In this document: positions 47,816 to 58,386 of the stretch, one piece after another
Layout: the number at the start of each line of letters is the position of its first letter
How positions within the stretch are numbered: position 1 is the stretch's first letter
Source: Zygosaccharomyces rouxii
Taxonomy: Eukaryota > Ascomycota > Saccharomycetes > Saccharomycetales > Saccharomycetaceae
NCBI RefSeq assembly: GCF_000026365.1
Contig: NC_012992.1
Location: 372,001-436,000 of the forward strand
Length of the DNA: 64,000 nucleotides
Reading direction: 5' to 3'
Notes under the pieces: generated by a model
Database searches by the model: none
What the model was told of the DNA's origin: nothing
The model's input: the letters and a program-made list of their open reading frames with translations, nothing else
Position numbers and translations under genes: made by a program

Positions 47816-49762
47816 TTACATGGGGAAAGGAATCTGTTCAACCCAATGGGAAAGATTCGACAACAATCGTGGTTGTATAGTATCACCGTGTCCACTTGCA
47901 ATACGTAAAATATATTCGTTCAATTCTGCACTGCCAAGGATATCAACATGTTCTGCACTTTTAGCACCTCCTCTCATGTCAAATCTTTCAGGTTGATGTT
48001 TAATTTCCACAATGGTAACGTCTGAACCTCCTGGATTGTAAGGAGATTTTCCTTGTGCCCATTTATGACACATCGAATGTGTGATTAATGGAACGGTACC
48101 GTCACCTTCAGTGAAGTAGACCGGATTTGAGCTATCATAATCAATTGTAAGGTTTAATGTTGAGTTGGTGGGCTGCTCCTTGTACACGTAAGCCCTTTCA
48201 GTTGGATTATGGATACCATAGATGCAATAGACTTTCATATCAGGTGCATTGGGTAATGGAACTTCTAAAGGATTTGACCAGTGAGAGTGGTGCTTTTCGT
48301 TGTCTTTCAATTCCTTTTCTGTCTTAGCATACCCAAAAGTGTATTGATCATTAATACGGTCTTGCAGCCACCATGGGGACAATTGCATTATAGTATCGAT
48401 AGAATCTTCTACAGTAAAATTTTTGGTAAAACGTGCATTTTCTTGTAATTTTTCAAATTTAATGAAACTACCCAATGACTCAGTATTGTTATTCCATGAG
48501 TCTTCCACAGAAGAATTTAAAGTTCCCCAAATTAAGTCACCGCCCTTAGGTAACATCGAAGGTATACCACCCCAAGTTTGAAGCATTTCTAAACGCTCTT
48601 TACGGCTAAAAAACTTTTCCAATCCATACATAGCTAATGCATTTAACTGAATGGTGTCTTTCATTTCACCACTAATAAGAGCCGGTACCGCCTTTGGTGC
48701 TCCTAACATAGTACCAGCCACATTGACGAACGAATGAACATGCTTATCGGCCCATCCTTCACCACCGTTACCATAATACTTACCTTTAGCCTCAGCCCAT
48801 TTCAAGAAATAAAACACAATTTGTGAACCCATAGAATGACCAACAAGACACACTTTCTCACCACTGAGTTCGTGTATTAGTTCAATCTGTTGCTTCAATT
48901 TGGTGAAGAATCTATCACGACGTTCTAGATCCAAATACGCAAGTCTCCAATCGTACGCAGCTGTTGTCATCGTATCAGGATCGTAACCAATAGCCCCCAA
49001 ATTTTGTAAAATTTTATTCCAAATCCAATATCCTGCCATAAAGAAGTCTGCTGCTTCGAACCCTTGAGCCGCTCGTAAACGAAAATAAGGCGGATCCAAT
49101 CCAGTTATGGGGTCTAACATAATGTGTCTAAGCCAGCACATCTTATCGAGAACCATTGTTCTCAACATATAAAACGAACCCCACAATCTTTTACGAAAAT
49201 GGGGAGCACTTTCGCATTCAGAATCACCTTCGACCCCCCATGATTCAATACCAGTTGAAATAACACCAGGTACCATTACCACGGGATGCTTGGCAGTCAT
49301 ATTCAACTCCCTACGCATCTGTTTACCAACCGCAAATGACTCTGTTAAATCTTGGAAGTTATCCCCAGATGAGTATCCATTTTGCATATCACCTAAAAAT
49401 GAGGCCACACTTTGAGGCAGTATTTCTTTCCAATCGTCGATCAGATCTCTAACTGAATTCATGTTTAACACACTCAGACTATCGAATAGATCGCTATTGT
49501 TATTACGGACGTGATCTGCCCCCATATAACATGCGATTAGTACACCAACAATGGTCCCCAACGTAAACACCAGTCTTCTAGAAGTCTTCCAATTCTTCAC
49601 ATTTTGTATCACTTGCTCACGTCTTTGAGCTCTATTCTGTATAAACTCTTGTGGTATTGGTACCTCTATCTCTTCCACACCAGCGGATTTACTCTCTTCT
49701 GAGCCATTCGAATTCTTATGCTTATTGACACCAACATTAACCTTCCGTTTCTTAACCGACAT
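47816..49762 (-). CDS. LRO1: phospholipid:diacylglycerol acyltransferase
   Basis: LCAT-related enzyme that moves an acyl chain from phospholipid to diacylglycerol to make triacylglycerol. Start at ATG 49762 gives 648 residues (661 in S. cerevisiae); the longer frame begins with GTG. A basic cytosolic N-terminus (SVKKRKVNVGVNKHK) is followed by one signal anchor (about 65-83, LVFTLGTIVGVLIACYMG). The luminal alpha/beta-hydrolase has nucleophile S310 in VGHSMGSQ, and conserved TEGDGTVPL and AKSAEHVDILG segments carrying the catalytic Asp and His. Conserved end HWVEQIPFPM. It is divergent from ATG3 over 152 bp. Confidence 0.96.
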   Translation of the reverse strand: MSVKKRKVNVGVNKHKNSNGSEESKSAGVEEIEVPIPQEFIQNRAQRREQVIQNVKNWKTSRRLVFTLGTIVGVLIACYMGADHVRNNNSDLFDSLSVLNMNSVRDLIDDWKEILPQSVASFLGDMQNGYSSGDNFQDLTESFAVGKQMRRELNMTAKHPVVMVPGVISTGIESWGVEGDSECESAPHFRKRLWGSFYMLRTMVLDKMCWLRHIMLDPITGLDPPYFRLRAAQGFEAADFFMAGYWIWNKILQNLGAIGYDPDTMTTAAYDWRLAYLDLERRDRFFTKLKQQIELIHELSGEKVCLVGHSMGSQIVFYFLKWAEAKGKYYGNGGEGWADKHVHSFVNVAGTMLGAPKAVPALISGEMKDTIQLNALAMYGLEKFFSRKERLEMLQTWGGIPSMLPKGGDLIWGTLNSSVEDSWNNNTESLGSFIKFEKLQENARFTKNFTVEDSIDTIMQLSPWWLQDRINDQYTFGYAKTEKELKDNEKHHSHWSNPLEVPLPNAPDMKVYCIYGIHNPTERAYVYKEQPTNSTLNLTIDYDSSNPVYFTEGDGTVPLITHSMCHKWAQGKSPYNPGGSDVTIVEIKHQPERFDMRGGAKSAEHVDILGSAELNEYILRIASGHGDTIQPRLLSNLSHWVEQIPFPM

Positions 49763-49914
49763 ATTCGACTGAGAGACTCTTCTCTTCTCTTTTGGCACGT
49801 TGAGTGATCAGAAGAATTTTTAGTTTACAAGGTTGATTCACCTTTTAAGGTTCTTCGCCCTTACTTCAACACACCTAAAAACACTGCAAGAAACAAGTAG
49901 GTAACGAAAAGACC

Positions 49915-50787
49915 ATGATAAGATCAACTTTGAGTAGCTGGAGAGAATACCTGACGCCAGTTAGCCATAAATCCACCTTCCTAACAACCGGTAATGTTAC
50001 ACCTGATGAGTTTAGAAAGGCTGGTGATTACTTGTGCCACATGTTTCCTACATGGAAATGGAATGAACCTTCGAAGGATATAAGTTATAGGGATTTCCTG
50101 CCTCAAGATAAGCAGTTTTTGGTGAGCCGCAAAGTACCCTCCAATGAAAGAGCCCAAGAATTGGTTAGTGTGAGTCAGAATGAACCCGAAGTGGATGAAG
50201 ACGGTTGGTTAGTAGAAGGTCAATCAGTTGAAAAAAGTGCTAAACAACATCCAAAGAGTGAAAGCGCTATTGAAGTGGACGACATTGATGAAATGATGAA
50301 AGATATGGAGATTCAGGGCAATGACGATATCGTTGATATGCCAGTCAATCAAGGTGAAAGATACTACGATTTGTACATCACTTATTCCACATCATATAGG
50401 GTTCCCAAGATGTACATTGTTGGATTTAGTAGTGCAGGTGTTCCACTAACACCGCAAGAGATGTTTGAAGATATCGCACCAGACTATAGGACAAAAACGG
50501 CCACTATCGAGAAATTACCGTTTTACAAGCATTCAGTTCTATCAGTCTCAATACATCCTTGTAAGCATGCTAATGTCATGAAGACTCTGCTGGATAAAGT
50601 ACGTACGGTAAGGCAGAGACGTAGAGAGGAAGAAAATCGAGAGAAGGATGATCAAGATGATTGGGAAGATGTACAAGAAGATTTGGACGATGCACTACGT
50701 GTGGATCAGTATTTGGTGGTTTTCCTAAAATTTATCACTAGTGTGACACCAAGCATAGAACATGACTATACGATGGAAGGTTGGTAA
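49915..50787 (+). CDS. ATG3: Atg8 E2-like enzyme Atg3
   Basis: E2-like enzyme that transfers Atg8 to phosphatidylethanolamine in autophagosome and Cvt vesicle formation. The 290 residues (310 in S. cerevisiae YNR007C) have an amphipathic N-terminal helix ([13 protein letters not shown]), the E2 core starting [19 protein letters not shown], an acidic flexible region (about 105-145, [17 protein letters not shown]), and the catalytic C216 in [11 protein letters not shown]. The C-terminal end [18 protein letters not shown] is strongly conserved. It acts together with the Atg12-Atg5 conjugate, whose Atg12 gene is also in this window. Confidence 0.97.
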   Translation: MIRSTLSSWREYLTPVSHKSTFLTTGNVTPDEFRKAGDYLCHMFPTWKWNEPSKDISYRDFLPQDKQFLVSRKVPSNERAQELVSVSQNEPEVDEDGWLVEGQSVEKSAKQHPKSESAIEVDDIDEMMKDMEIQGNDDIVDMPVNQGERYYDLYITYSTSYRVPKMYIVGFSSAGVPLTPQEMFEDIAPDYRTKTATIEKLPFYKHSVLSVSIHPCKHANVMKTLLDKVRTVRQRRREEENREKDDQDDWEDVQEDLDDALRVDQYLVVFLKFITSVTPSIEHDYTMEGW

Positions 50788-50908
50788 TTTTTTTCTTTTC
50801 GGTTACATAATACAATGGGCTTTTAATATATACGTATGTATGTATGTATATATTTCATCGGATTCGCAATATAGATTAATATTTGGCTAAGTAAATGAGA
50901 TGAGCAAG

Positions 50909-52020
50909 ATGAATGATGAACAAAAAGCTAGAATAGTATGTTAGCGGGGTTTACTGACTACTTATCTTGAGATGGAATGAATGTACTAACTAAGTCTTAC
51001 TAGGAAGCTAACAGGGAAAGGGCTCTGGAGAGGTTGAAGAAAAGAGGAATCCTTAAAGATAATGAGCTGAAGCAAATCGAAAAGAGGAACGAACCCACTA
51101 AGGAACCTTTTAAGGAAGCTACTGCAAACACACCACATCAGTCACTAGTTACTGAATCGCAGGCATCTGCTAATGTACCATCAAATTCAACGTCGTCAGA
51201 CGCATCAAAACCAGAAGAATCTAAAAAGCGTCCACTAGAGCGTATAAAACCTTCTATTCGAACTAGAGATTACATTGAATATGACTTTTCCACCATGAAG
51301 AATTTGCATGGTGGGTATATCAATCCAGAGGATCGTCCAAGTACATTTGATGATGAAGATGTAATGGGTTCTAAAAGACAAAAGACATTAGAAGATTGGA
51401 AAAGAGAACAACAGGAGCGTAGATATCTTTATGAAAATGCACCACCCCCAACACACATTTCCGAAGCCTCCAAGTGCATCGAATGTGGTATAAACATTGA
51501 AATGGATCCGGTTATGGATGATGTCTTCAAAATAAGAGTTTGCAAATCTTGTGTGAAAAAAATGCCACAGAAGTATTCGTTATTGACTAAAACTGAATGT
51601 AAGGAAGATTATTTTTTAACTGAATCTGAGCTTATGGATGAGACTATCTTCCACAAATTGGAAAAGCCGAACCCTCATTCTGGTACATTTGCTAGAATGC
51701 AGTTATTTGTTAGATGTGAAGTGGAAGCATTTGCATTTAAGAAGTGGCAGAGTGAAGAAGGTTTAGACGCTGAGTGGCATAGACGTGAAGCCGGTAAGGC
51801 TCAAAGGCGTGAGAAAAAATATCAGAAGGAGCTATTGAAGATGAGAATGAAGACAAGAGCCCAGGAGTTTACCACTAAGATCAAAGAGCGGAAGCATGGT
51901 AAGGCTCACGAGCACGATTTTAGTGCAGCTATGGAGGGCGGTACTGATGAAGATGGTCACAAATTGCTACGGCGTCGTTGTATTGAGTGTGGGTTAGAAA
52001 CAGAAGAAGTGACATTGTAA
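50909..52020 (+). CDS. RAD14: nucleotide excision repair protein Rad14 (spliced)
   Basis: XPA orthologue that recognises and verifies damaged DNA in nucleotide excision repair. Exon 1 50909-50935 encodes M-N-D-E-Q-K-A-R-I; exon 2 51004-52020 continues EANRERALERLKKRG; 347 residues in total (371 in S. cerevisiae, which has an intron at the equivalent place). The zinc finger is C167-X2-C170-X18-C189-X2-C192, followed by the DNA-binding region LLTKTECKEDYFLTE and HSGTFARMQLFVRCEVEAFA. A further in-frame ATG at 50900 would add MSK; I prefer 50909 for its A at -3 and its fit to yeast Rad14. It follows ATG3 on the same strand. Confidence 0.95.
50936..51003 (+). other. RAD14 intron
   Basis: A 68-nt phase-0 intron: donor GTATGT at 50936, perfect branch sequence TACTAAC at 50984-50990, acceptor TAG ending 51003. 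All three signals are canonical for yeast. Confidence 0.96.
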
Positions 52021-52056
52021 AATAAATTACACAGTATTCTAATTTTTTTGTTCGTT

Positions 52057-53880
52057 TTATAGCTCTATGAGCAGCTCTTCCTCCTTAGGAGGAGCAGCAG
52101 TTTCCTCGGCTGCTGGTTCCGACACATGCTCTGGTTCTTGTTGAATCACTTTGCGTGATGGTACTGTAGGGAAATTGAAATTTGTTATTTCACTTTGGCT
52201 TTTTACTGTGGACTCCTCTTCTACTGGATATGGTGCGGTTGCAGTCTCTTGACCTGATTTACTACGTTGATGGGTTAACAATTCCGGTGTCGATACTGAA
52301 CTTTCCATTTCCTCCTCCGTAGTTGGGTATGGAGGTTCTGAAGGAACACTGGCTAGATCTGCACGTCCAGTTGGCGTCTCAGTGACAGGCATCTGTAGAT
52401 CACGGATTTGGTCCAAATGGCGCTGGGGTGGTGCTACAGCCGCATGTGTCTCGATAGGTTGTGGTGGTTGCGCCGTGCGTTGTGCGGCTGGTGCGGTGCG
52501 GGTCTGCTGGTAATAAGTATATGGATCTGAAGGTCCCTGAGGCACAGTATATCGTTCTGAAAGGTTAATACTTTGCAGTTGTCTTTCAAGTAAATCATCG
52601 TAAATGTTCATGATGTCAGAAATTTTTGTATTCATATCTATCAGTGAATTGTATTTTTGCACAGTGTCGTTTAGGGCATGGTTGATCTTAGGTCTTGATC
52701 CAATAACCTTTTGATAAAGTCTCTGTAACTGCGTATCTTCTAAAATTTCAGTAGCTGATTGGCCTTTCATTCTTTCCACTAGGGAGGCAAACAAATGAAT
52801 ATCTTCTTCTTCTGTAGCAGTAACGTCTAATGACGGTAACTGCCGTTGTTGGAGCTGTTCTTGTTGAAGCTGTTGTTGCTGTTGATTTTGCCACTGTTCC
52901 TGTTGTTGTTGTGCTGTTTCCCTTCTACGTTTCTCCTCCTCTGCAAGAGCCAAGCTTGCAGCGATAGCGGCTTTCAACTCTGGATCATTTTCTTCTTCCG
53001 TTGTTGGAGCAGGTGCTGGTGGTGTAGTCTCCTTAATTATTTCATCACTACCACCTTTCGATTCTTTCAATGATAATTCGATGGCTTTTTTCAACTGCTC
53101 ATCTTCATCGTAAGCTTGTGACTTGGATTTCTTATGTCTACCACTATGATGATGTTTCTTCTTACCGTTAGATAGATGTTTCTTGCTGTCGTAATCTTCA
53201 AAACAGTCATCACAAACCCTTACGGGTTCGTAAATCCCCAAATCTGGCAAAACGATGCTATTTGATGAATGATCTTGGCAGAAGACACCTCCACACGATC
53301 GACAGTGATGTCTTCTTAAAAACAATGAGAATTTCTTGGAGCAGATCATGCATACATCAGAATCAACCCAATCTGCGGGGGTACGAGAATCAAACATAGC
53401 AAGCGGTGATGATCCATCTTGAACTTCTCTAGGGAAATCCACACCCCGAGCCACCAATTTCTCATAAACACGATTCACATAGCTAAATTGTAAATCGTTC
53501 TTGAATGCAATGTGTAATTCGTAGAGAATTTTCGCAACTAGAGACTCAACATCATAGTTATCAGAATTTTTCAAAATTGCGTGTTCCATCGTATCCATAA
53601 ACTCTCTTGAACAGACCTCTTTGATAAAGGGAAACCCACCATTTTTAATACATATGTCAATGAGTCTCCATGATGACAGTTGGACATTCGGATTATCACT
53701 AGTATTAACAACTCTTCTTTTTAAACATCTCATACACTCCTTAGGTGTTAGCCTTCTTGATCTCACTATATCAGAGACTTCCAACGCCACGGGTAGGTCT
53801 AACTCACCATGTGGGATACTTTCACTAGTGGCCCTTTCTATTAGGGCATCTAATTCACCACTACTAGTAGTAGACATCAT
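52057..53880 (-). CDS. VPS27: ESCRT-0 subunit Vps27
   Basis: ESCRT-0 subunit that gathers ubiquitinated cargo on endosomes. The 607 residues (622 in S. cerevisiae YNR006W) contain, in order: a VHS domain (about 8-150), a PI3P-binding FYVE finger (C177, C180, C193, C196, C201, H204, C223, C226; RRHHCRSCGG at 189-198), two ubiquitin-interacting motifs (DEQLKKAIELSLKES near 257 and DPELKAAIAASLALAEE near 300), a Q-rich stretch, the Hse1-binding coiled region, PSDP/PSEP motifs for ESCRT-I, and a C-terminal clathrin-box-like ELLIEL. Two adjacent ATGs (53880, 53877) could start it; the second agrees better with yeast MSVSTPS. It is convergent with RAD14 (36 bp apart). Confidence 0.97.
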   Translation of the reverse strand: MMSTTSSGELDALIERATSESIPHGELDLPVALEVSDIVRSRRLTPKECMRCLKRRVVNTSDNPNVQLSSWRLIDICIKNGGFPFIKEVCSREFMDTMEHAILKNSDNYDVESLVAKILYELHIAFKNDLQFSYVNRVYEKLVARGVDFPREVQDGSSPLAMFDSRTPADWVDSDVCMICSKKFSLFLRRHHCRSCGGVFCQDHSSNSIVLPDLGIYEPVRVCDDCFEDYDSKKHLSNGKKKHHHSGRHKKSKSQAYDEDEQLKKAIELSLKESKGGSDEIIKETTPPAPAPTTEEENDPELKAAIAASLALAEEEKRRRETAQQQQEQWQNQQQQQLQQEQLQQRQLPSLDVTATEEEDIHLFASLVERMKGQSATEILEDTQLQRLYQKVIGSRPKINHALNDTVQKYNSLIDMNTKISDIMNIYDDLLERQLQSINLSERYTVPQGPSDPYTYYQQTRTAPAAQRTAQPPQPIETHAAVAPPQRHLDQIRDLQMPVTETPTGRADLASVPSEPPYPTTEEEMESSVSTPELLTHQRSKSGQETATAPYPVEEESTVKSQSEITNFNFPTVPSRKVIQQEPEHVSEPAAEETAAPPKEEELLIEL

Positions 53881-54185
53881 TGAAGATAAACAGGGAACAG
53901 TATATACTTATTATTATTAGCTCTTTTAGTTGTACTTAGTTGGCTGTCTTAATGTTCCTGATTGTTAATAGTACCCTATGACAGCCTATAGTCATATTTT
54001 ACGTACTATGATAGTGTAAATTATCGGATTCTAAGATAATGAGTAAAAGTAAAAGTACGAGTATAAGTATACACCAGTATACATGTCCAGCCCAGCAATT
54101 CCACCGCTAGGAATATTAAATCAACTTTACGACAGAAATGAATTGAAAATTGAAGTGAAAAATGGTCTTTTTTTTCTCTCTTTAA
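53881..54185. promoter_or_regulatory. VPS27 promoter / ROT1 terminator
   Basis: A 305-bp AT-rich spacer. A short plus-strand frame (54083 onward) enters the ROT1 3' end and is not supported as a gene. No RNA gene seen. Confidence 0.5.
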
Positions 54186-54944
54186 CTAACTTGACAAAAA
54201 TACCACGGATCCCACACCAATCATACCAGCACTTAGGTACCAAACTAAGTCTGAGTTTAGAATGCTCTTTGGTTTTGATTTAACTGCATTTGTTCTGTGT
54301 CTGTTTTCTAAATTACGTCTAACAGTATCCCTGAGTGATCTCTTTTGCTTACCAGTAGGTTTTGCATTATCAGAGGTAGCAGCCTCGGTTGGATTTAAAG
54401 TTTCAGTTGGTAACATCATTGGTGGTCTGTAAGCCAAATACAATGGTTGTAGAGGCGATTCATCGAACTGGAATAGTTGTAATTTGTACATCCCATGATA
54501 ATCGTCTAACTGAGTGTAAAAGTGGTGGAAATTTATGGTTTGATTATAACGGTTATAAGTTGAAACACCGTTGTCATTACATGGATCGCTAACCAGCTGA
54601 CGACCATCGACAGCGATTGGATTTAGAATTAGCGTACCATTATCCAATAAATCGTAGCTACCATGTTGGAACGTTATTGCAGCTGACGGACATGTCGGAT
54701 CCTTTGGGTTTCCACTGACTAAATAGGTTGCCATTTCCCAATGGCCATCCTCTGTAAATGAATAAGAAATTCCTGGTAATGAAGGTTCTATGATTAATTC
54801 ATCAACAGGATCATAAAACCCAGGTCCTGTGAAAACTTGATTAGATTTAGAAGACCATGTACCAGTTAGGTCCTTCTTGTCCACTGCTTGGACATATGAA
54901 CTGTAGCTAACCAACAGAGCAGAAACGATTGACAACAGTTTCAT
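54186..54944 (-). CDS. ROT1: ER chaperone-like membrane protein Rot1
   Basis: Essential ER membrane protein with chaperone-like activity, needed for cell-wall beta-1,6-glucan and glycoprotein folding. The 252 residues (256 in S. cerevisiae YMR200W) start with a signal peptide (1-20, LLSIVSALLVSYSSYVQA), a luminal domain with the conserved LTGTWSSKSNQVFTGPGFYD and GISYSFTEDGHWE, N-glycosylation sequons (NGT, NQT), and a single C-terminal membrane anchor (WYLSAGMIGVGSVVFLSS). Complete, nothing unusual. Confidence 0.96.
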   Translation of the reverse strand: MKLLSIVSALLVSYSSYVQAVDKKDLTGTWSSKSNQVFTGPGFYDPVDELIIEPSLPGISYSFTEDGHWEMATYLVSGNPKDPTCPSAAITFQHGSYDLLDNGTLILNPIAVDGRQLVSDPCNDNGVSTYNRYNQTINFHHFYTQLDDYHGMYKLQLFQFDESPLQPLYLAYRPPMMLPTETLNPTEAATSDNAKPTGKQKRSLRDTVRRNLENRHRTNAVKSKPKSILNSDLVWYLSAGMIGVGSVVFLSS

Positions 54945-55711
54945 CTTAGAAGTATTCGAGGAAATGTGGTTGATATAGTTCAGAACCAGCGAAAGTAAGT
55001 TTGTTCGAGCAGACAGTTAGTTGAACAAAGGTTGGTGCTGAATGGTAGGTAGTGTCAAAGAGATGCTGATTGTTCTTTCTTCAAATGGGTTGAAAACTAT
55101 TCAACATCTTCATACTTTTCGTGTCGTTGTTTTCAGATTCCTAATGCAACGCCTCGAGGTTTCCCATCTGGAGAAACCATCTTCTCAGTCGTTCTAAGTG
55201 ATGATAATACCCATTTACATATATAAATATTTGGATTTTCTGGGCGGCAATGATTAGTTTTCAGACTGTCTTTATATTTTTAATTACTTCTTGAGACTTT
55301 ACTTTGGAATTTAGGACTTTTTTCCTAAAGATTAGGCCTTTTTTTCGATTCTTTAGTGGAAAATAAGTGGAATATAAGTACCAGGTCTGAAGTATAGAGA
55401 TGGAGTGATAATAGGGTTCAAAGCCGCATGCAATAGCGTAGAAATAACTTTACATAGCTCTGTCAAAATTTTAAATTGTATTGATGAATTTAGGACCCTC
55501 AAAATACGGCTACCAAATGGTGTAGCAAGAGACCGCCTCGTTCAGCCGTATGGGGTAGCGATAGGCGTAATACTAAAACTTACTGTAAGATCGATCAAAA
55601 AATCTCTTGTAGCAATTACCAAATGATTAAGTTACGTAGTTAACTAAAAGTCTATACTGAGGCGCCGAACTATAAGGGAATGAATTATTTATAAAAACGC
55701 TTGACCATTCA
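54945..55711. promoter_or_regulatory. ROT1 upstream / CLN terminator region
   Basis: A 767-bp spacer between ROT1 and the G1 cyclin. T-rich blocks near 55257-55345 (including repeated AGGACTTTTTTCC-like elements) are the main structure. A 73-codon plus-strand frame at 55405-55626 has no similarity that I recognise and I do not call it. Confidence 0.45.
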
Positions 55712-57283
55712 TTATGCCATGGTGTTCACATTGCCAATTGCCAACGATATTACGGATGATCTATTGCTAGAATTCGAACTGTTAACCGTTCCACTCGGGG
55801 AACCAAACATTCCATTACTGATAAATTTCGCTCTCGGAGGAATTTGATGAGCTGGAATTTGATTCTCTTTATCTTCTTGTTGATGTTGCTGATGTTGATG
55901 CTGCTGCTGTTCGTAAGATTTCTTATTAGGAATGCTGTTAACACTTAATGTGCTACCACAAGCGCTTCCACAAGTACTGCTGTCATTAACATACTGTCCG
56001 AAACTGTAAATTTGTGGGGTGATCGGCGATGATTGATCCATATTTGTACTGAAAACACTGTTATCAGACTGTGTACTTGTATTTCTCATTGGGGTATAAT
56101 GTTGAGAATAAGTGGGGGAAGGTGCCCTGGATAATTGGTCGAAATAACGAGAGCTAGCAACACCTCTTCTTGATAAGTCCATGGCGGATGCGAGTTGTAA
56201 TTTCTTGTGCAAATCTGATTGATAGCTCTTTACAGTAGAAACGAAATCTAGAACGCCTGTACGGTTCTTGTAGACTTCCAAAAGAGATGCTGGTGTATGA
56301 GCCACGGCATTGATGAAAACGTTTAGAACTTGAGCTTGATTTGTAGTTGTTGGTAAAGGCGTAACCAAAAATGGACCTTGGTCTTGATCAGTAAATCTAC
56401 TGAGCATAGAAAAGATACCATGAGAAACTTCAAACATTTCGTATTTCAATAAATCGTATTGCCAGGTAGAAAGATCGATTAAAAATCTTTTTAGGTTTAT
56501 CAATTGAATTTTCATTTCTAAATCTTCATCTTCCTCCTCCTCATAAATGTTTTCTTCGTCATCCACCGTTGCATCACTATCATGAGATTGTTGTGATTGT
56601 CTTTTTCTTAACCATTCTTTATTATGTTCTAATTGTCTTTTGTAGAGTTCGTACTGTATTAAACAGTTTTCATCAACGTTTAAAACGTAGTCATTAATCA
56701 TTGGTTCGTAAACATCCCAATTTAAAGTATCTAAAATGTGTCTCTCCATTTGCATAAACATAGATTCGTCAAAAACGTCGGCCCCGCCGCAGTAATGAAT
56801 CAGTTCAGATAGACGAGGAATACGAGCTCTTGAGTTAGGTCCATAGAACCTCCCACCAGTGGGTATGGAAATATTGTTAATGATATGATTGCAACCTCCC
56901 CAAGTTTTAGCAGCCAACCAAAGACAAGTCGCCACAACAAGCTTGGATTGGTCCTGTAAAACGACACGTTTTGAGCAATAGCGGTCATAGAGTCTTACAG
57001 CGTGATAGAATATACCATCAGTAACACGAGACATTACTGACAGTTCGAACAAAAATGTAACTATTGCTGATCTGGTATGTGTTGGTGTCATTTCTGGTTG
57101 TTGATCGATCAACTTAGGGTCGGGTTTGAATTTACTTGATAGCGTCAAAACATTTGTGGAAATTTCTTGATGATATTCTTGTACCGTTTCGTAATGTGCT
57201 AAAAGCTCAGCATTTGATAATTCAATTGGATAATAAGTTTGTTTAGCGGTAACGATGAGTCCCAATCTTGATGCATAGGCCAT
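55712..57283 (-). CDS. CLN1/CLN2: G1 cyclin (Cln1/Cln2)
   Basis: G1 cyclin that activates Cdc28 at Start. Length 523 (546 and 545 in S. cerevisiae). The N-terminal cyclin box (about 40-190) includes [36 protein letters not shown] in register with yeast Cln1/2, and the conserved [17 protein letters not shown]. The C-terminal half is rich in S, T, P, N and Q ([19 protein letters not shown]), typical of PEST/CDK-site degradation signals recognised by SCF-Grr1. S. cerevisiae CLN1 (YMR199W, next to ROT1) and CLN2 (YPL256C, next to BBP1) both map here, so this is the unduplicated ancestor. Confidence 0.95.
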   Translation of the reverse strand: MAYASRLGLIVTAKQTYYPIELSNAELLAHYETVQEYHQEISTNVLTLSSKFKPDPKLIDQQPEMTPTHTRSAIVTFLFELSVMSRVTDGIFYHAVRLYDRYCSKRVVLQDQSKLVVATCLWLAAKTWGGCNHIINNISIPTGGRFYGPNSRARIPRLSELIHYCGGADVFDESMFMQMERHILDTLNWDVYEPMINDYVLNVDENCLIQYELYKRQLEHNKEWLRKRQSQQSHDSDATVDDEENIYEEEEDEDLEMKIQLINLKRFLIDLSTWQYDLLKYEMFEVSHGIFSMLSRFTDQDQGPFLVTPLPTTTNQAQVLNVFINAVAHTPASLLEVYKNRTGVLDFVSTVKSYQSDLHKKLQLASAMDLSRRGVASSRYFDQLSRAPSPTYSQHYTPMRNTSTQSDNSVFSTNMDQSSPITPQIYSFGQYVNDSSTCGSACGSTLSVNSIPNKKSYEQQQHQHQQHQQEDKENQIPAHQIPPRAKFISNGMFGSPSGTVNSSNSSNRSSVISLAIGNVNTMA

Positions 57284-58386
57284 TATGCGCGGTTTTAGTC
57301 TTTTCTCAAAAGTTCAGTAGGGTATAATTGATAAATGTGATAACAATATTGAATTCGTTAAGACCAGCAATCACAGAATTCTAATTGAATCAACTTGTGT
57401 TCTTTGTATTAAAGGAATGATGCAAACGAAAGACAAAAGCTTAGGAAGGATTGGATGAACCGAAAGTATGGATGTAATTCCAGACTAGCAATTCAGAAGG
57501 CTTACGTACACTGCAACCAAAGAGAGAGTGGATTAAACTAAGTTGGGGAATATAGAGCAGCGATGTGCGAAAGATATCCTCAAAGAGATCAGAAACAAAA
57601 AAAGCAGTGCGTATTAAAGGATTCACAATTTTTCAAATAAAGTATTCTCAGATCTCAATTCAAGTTGGTCGATTTGGATTTTTTATATAGAATTGAATAA
57701 AGGATACAACTCTGCCAAGGCCTTGTATCAATAGACGTGGAACTGCGAAAAATCGTAAAAAAAAAAATTCACCAATTGTTTACTAGACCACCATTGAACC
57801 TTCTTTACCCTTTAGCCTCATTTGCTAAATTAACAGCCCAGAACGCCAATTGCTCCCCACGAATCAATCGAGGTTTTAGCCGGGCGTGTCGGTTTGAACA
57901 ATTCCATTTGGAAGTCCCACCACGGAAGTCCTTTCCCATATCTGCATCAACCAAATGATCAACACCAAAAATGACGAACCGTAAAGACTGAGGGCCAATG
58001 CCGCTACCAGATCTGAATAGATCTTTTTTCGCATCCCAATACAACAATAAAATCAATTAACAAGTCGCCATCAGAATCCAAATCTGGTAATCGTAGACAA
58101 TTTATCTGGAGTTTTTCTGGATTCCACGAAATTTATCTGTAACTTAAGGGAATCTTGAGTCCTTTAGTTGATTTACTACCCTAATCATACAGCATTTTCC
58201 TCAACGAGCATTGGTTTGTACTAATACCACGGTCCGCGTAATTACCTAAAGGAGCGAAACGTCCTTCCACGAGATCACGTGAGTATGTCAGTATTCCGCA
58301 TTCATATTTGATAAAATTGTCGGTGGTCTTTGTTTAGTATGGTTTGATTCGAGTTCCTTGGGCTATTGGCTACTGATTGGTTCTAG
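57284..58386 (-). promoter_or_regulatory. CLN upstream region
   Basis: 1.1 kb upstream of the G1 cyclin. A TATA-like ATATAAAAAA (minus strand, about 57679-57688), one SCB-consensus CACGAAA at 58135-58141, several SCB-like TGCGAAA sites (57565, 57743, and 58028 on the minus strand), and a CACGTG at 58276-58281. No coding frame is supported. The length suits a regulated G1 promoter. Confidence 0.5.

Noticed and set aside
54083..54283. 66-codon plus-strand frame starting MSSPAIPPLGILNQLYDRNE
   Set aside because: The start looks protein-like, but the frame soon becomes low-complexity and overlaps the ROT1 3' end; no conserved domain is seen.
55405..55626. 73-codon plus-strand frame between ROT1 and the G1 cyclin
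   Set aside because: No ATG at the frame start (begins ATA/TTG-type), no similarity and weak composition; most likely chance.
57565..58141. SCB/MCB cluster controlling the G1 cyclin
   Set aside because: Only one site fits CRCGAAA; the others are TGCGAAA variants, so I note them but do not claim a functional SBF cluster.
58274..58340. Possible point-centromere CDEI (ATCACGTGA) in the CLN upstream region
   Set aside because: No AT-rich CDEII followed by a CDEIII (TCCGAA core with flanks) lies within about 100 bp on either side.
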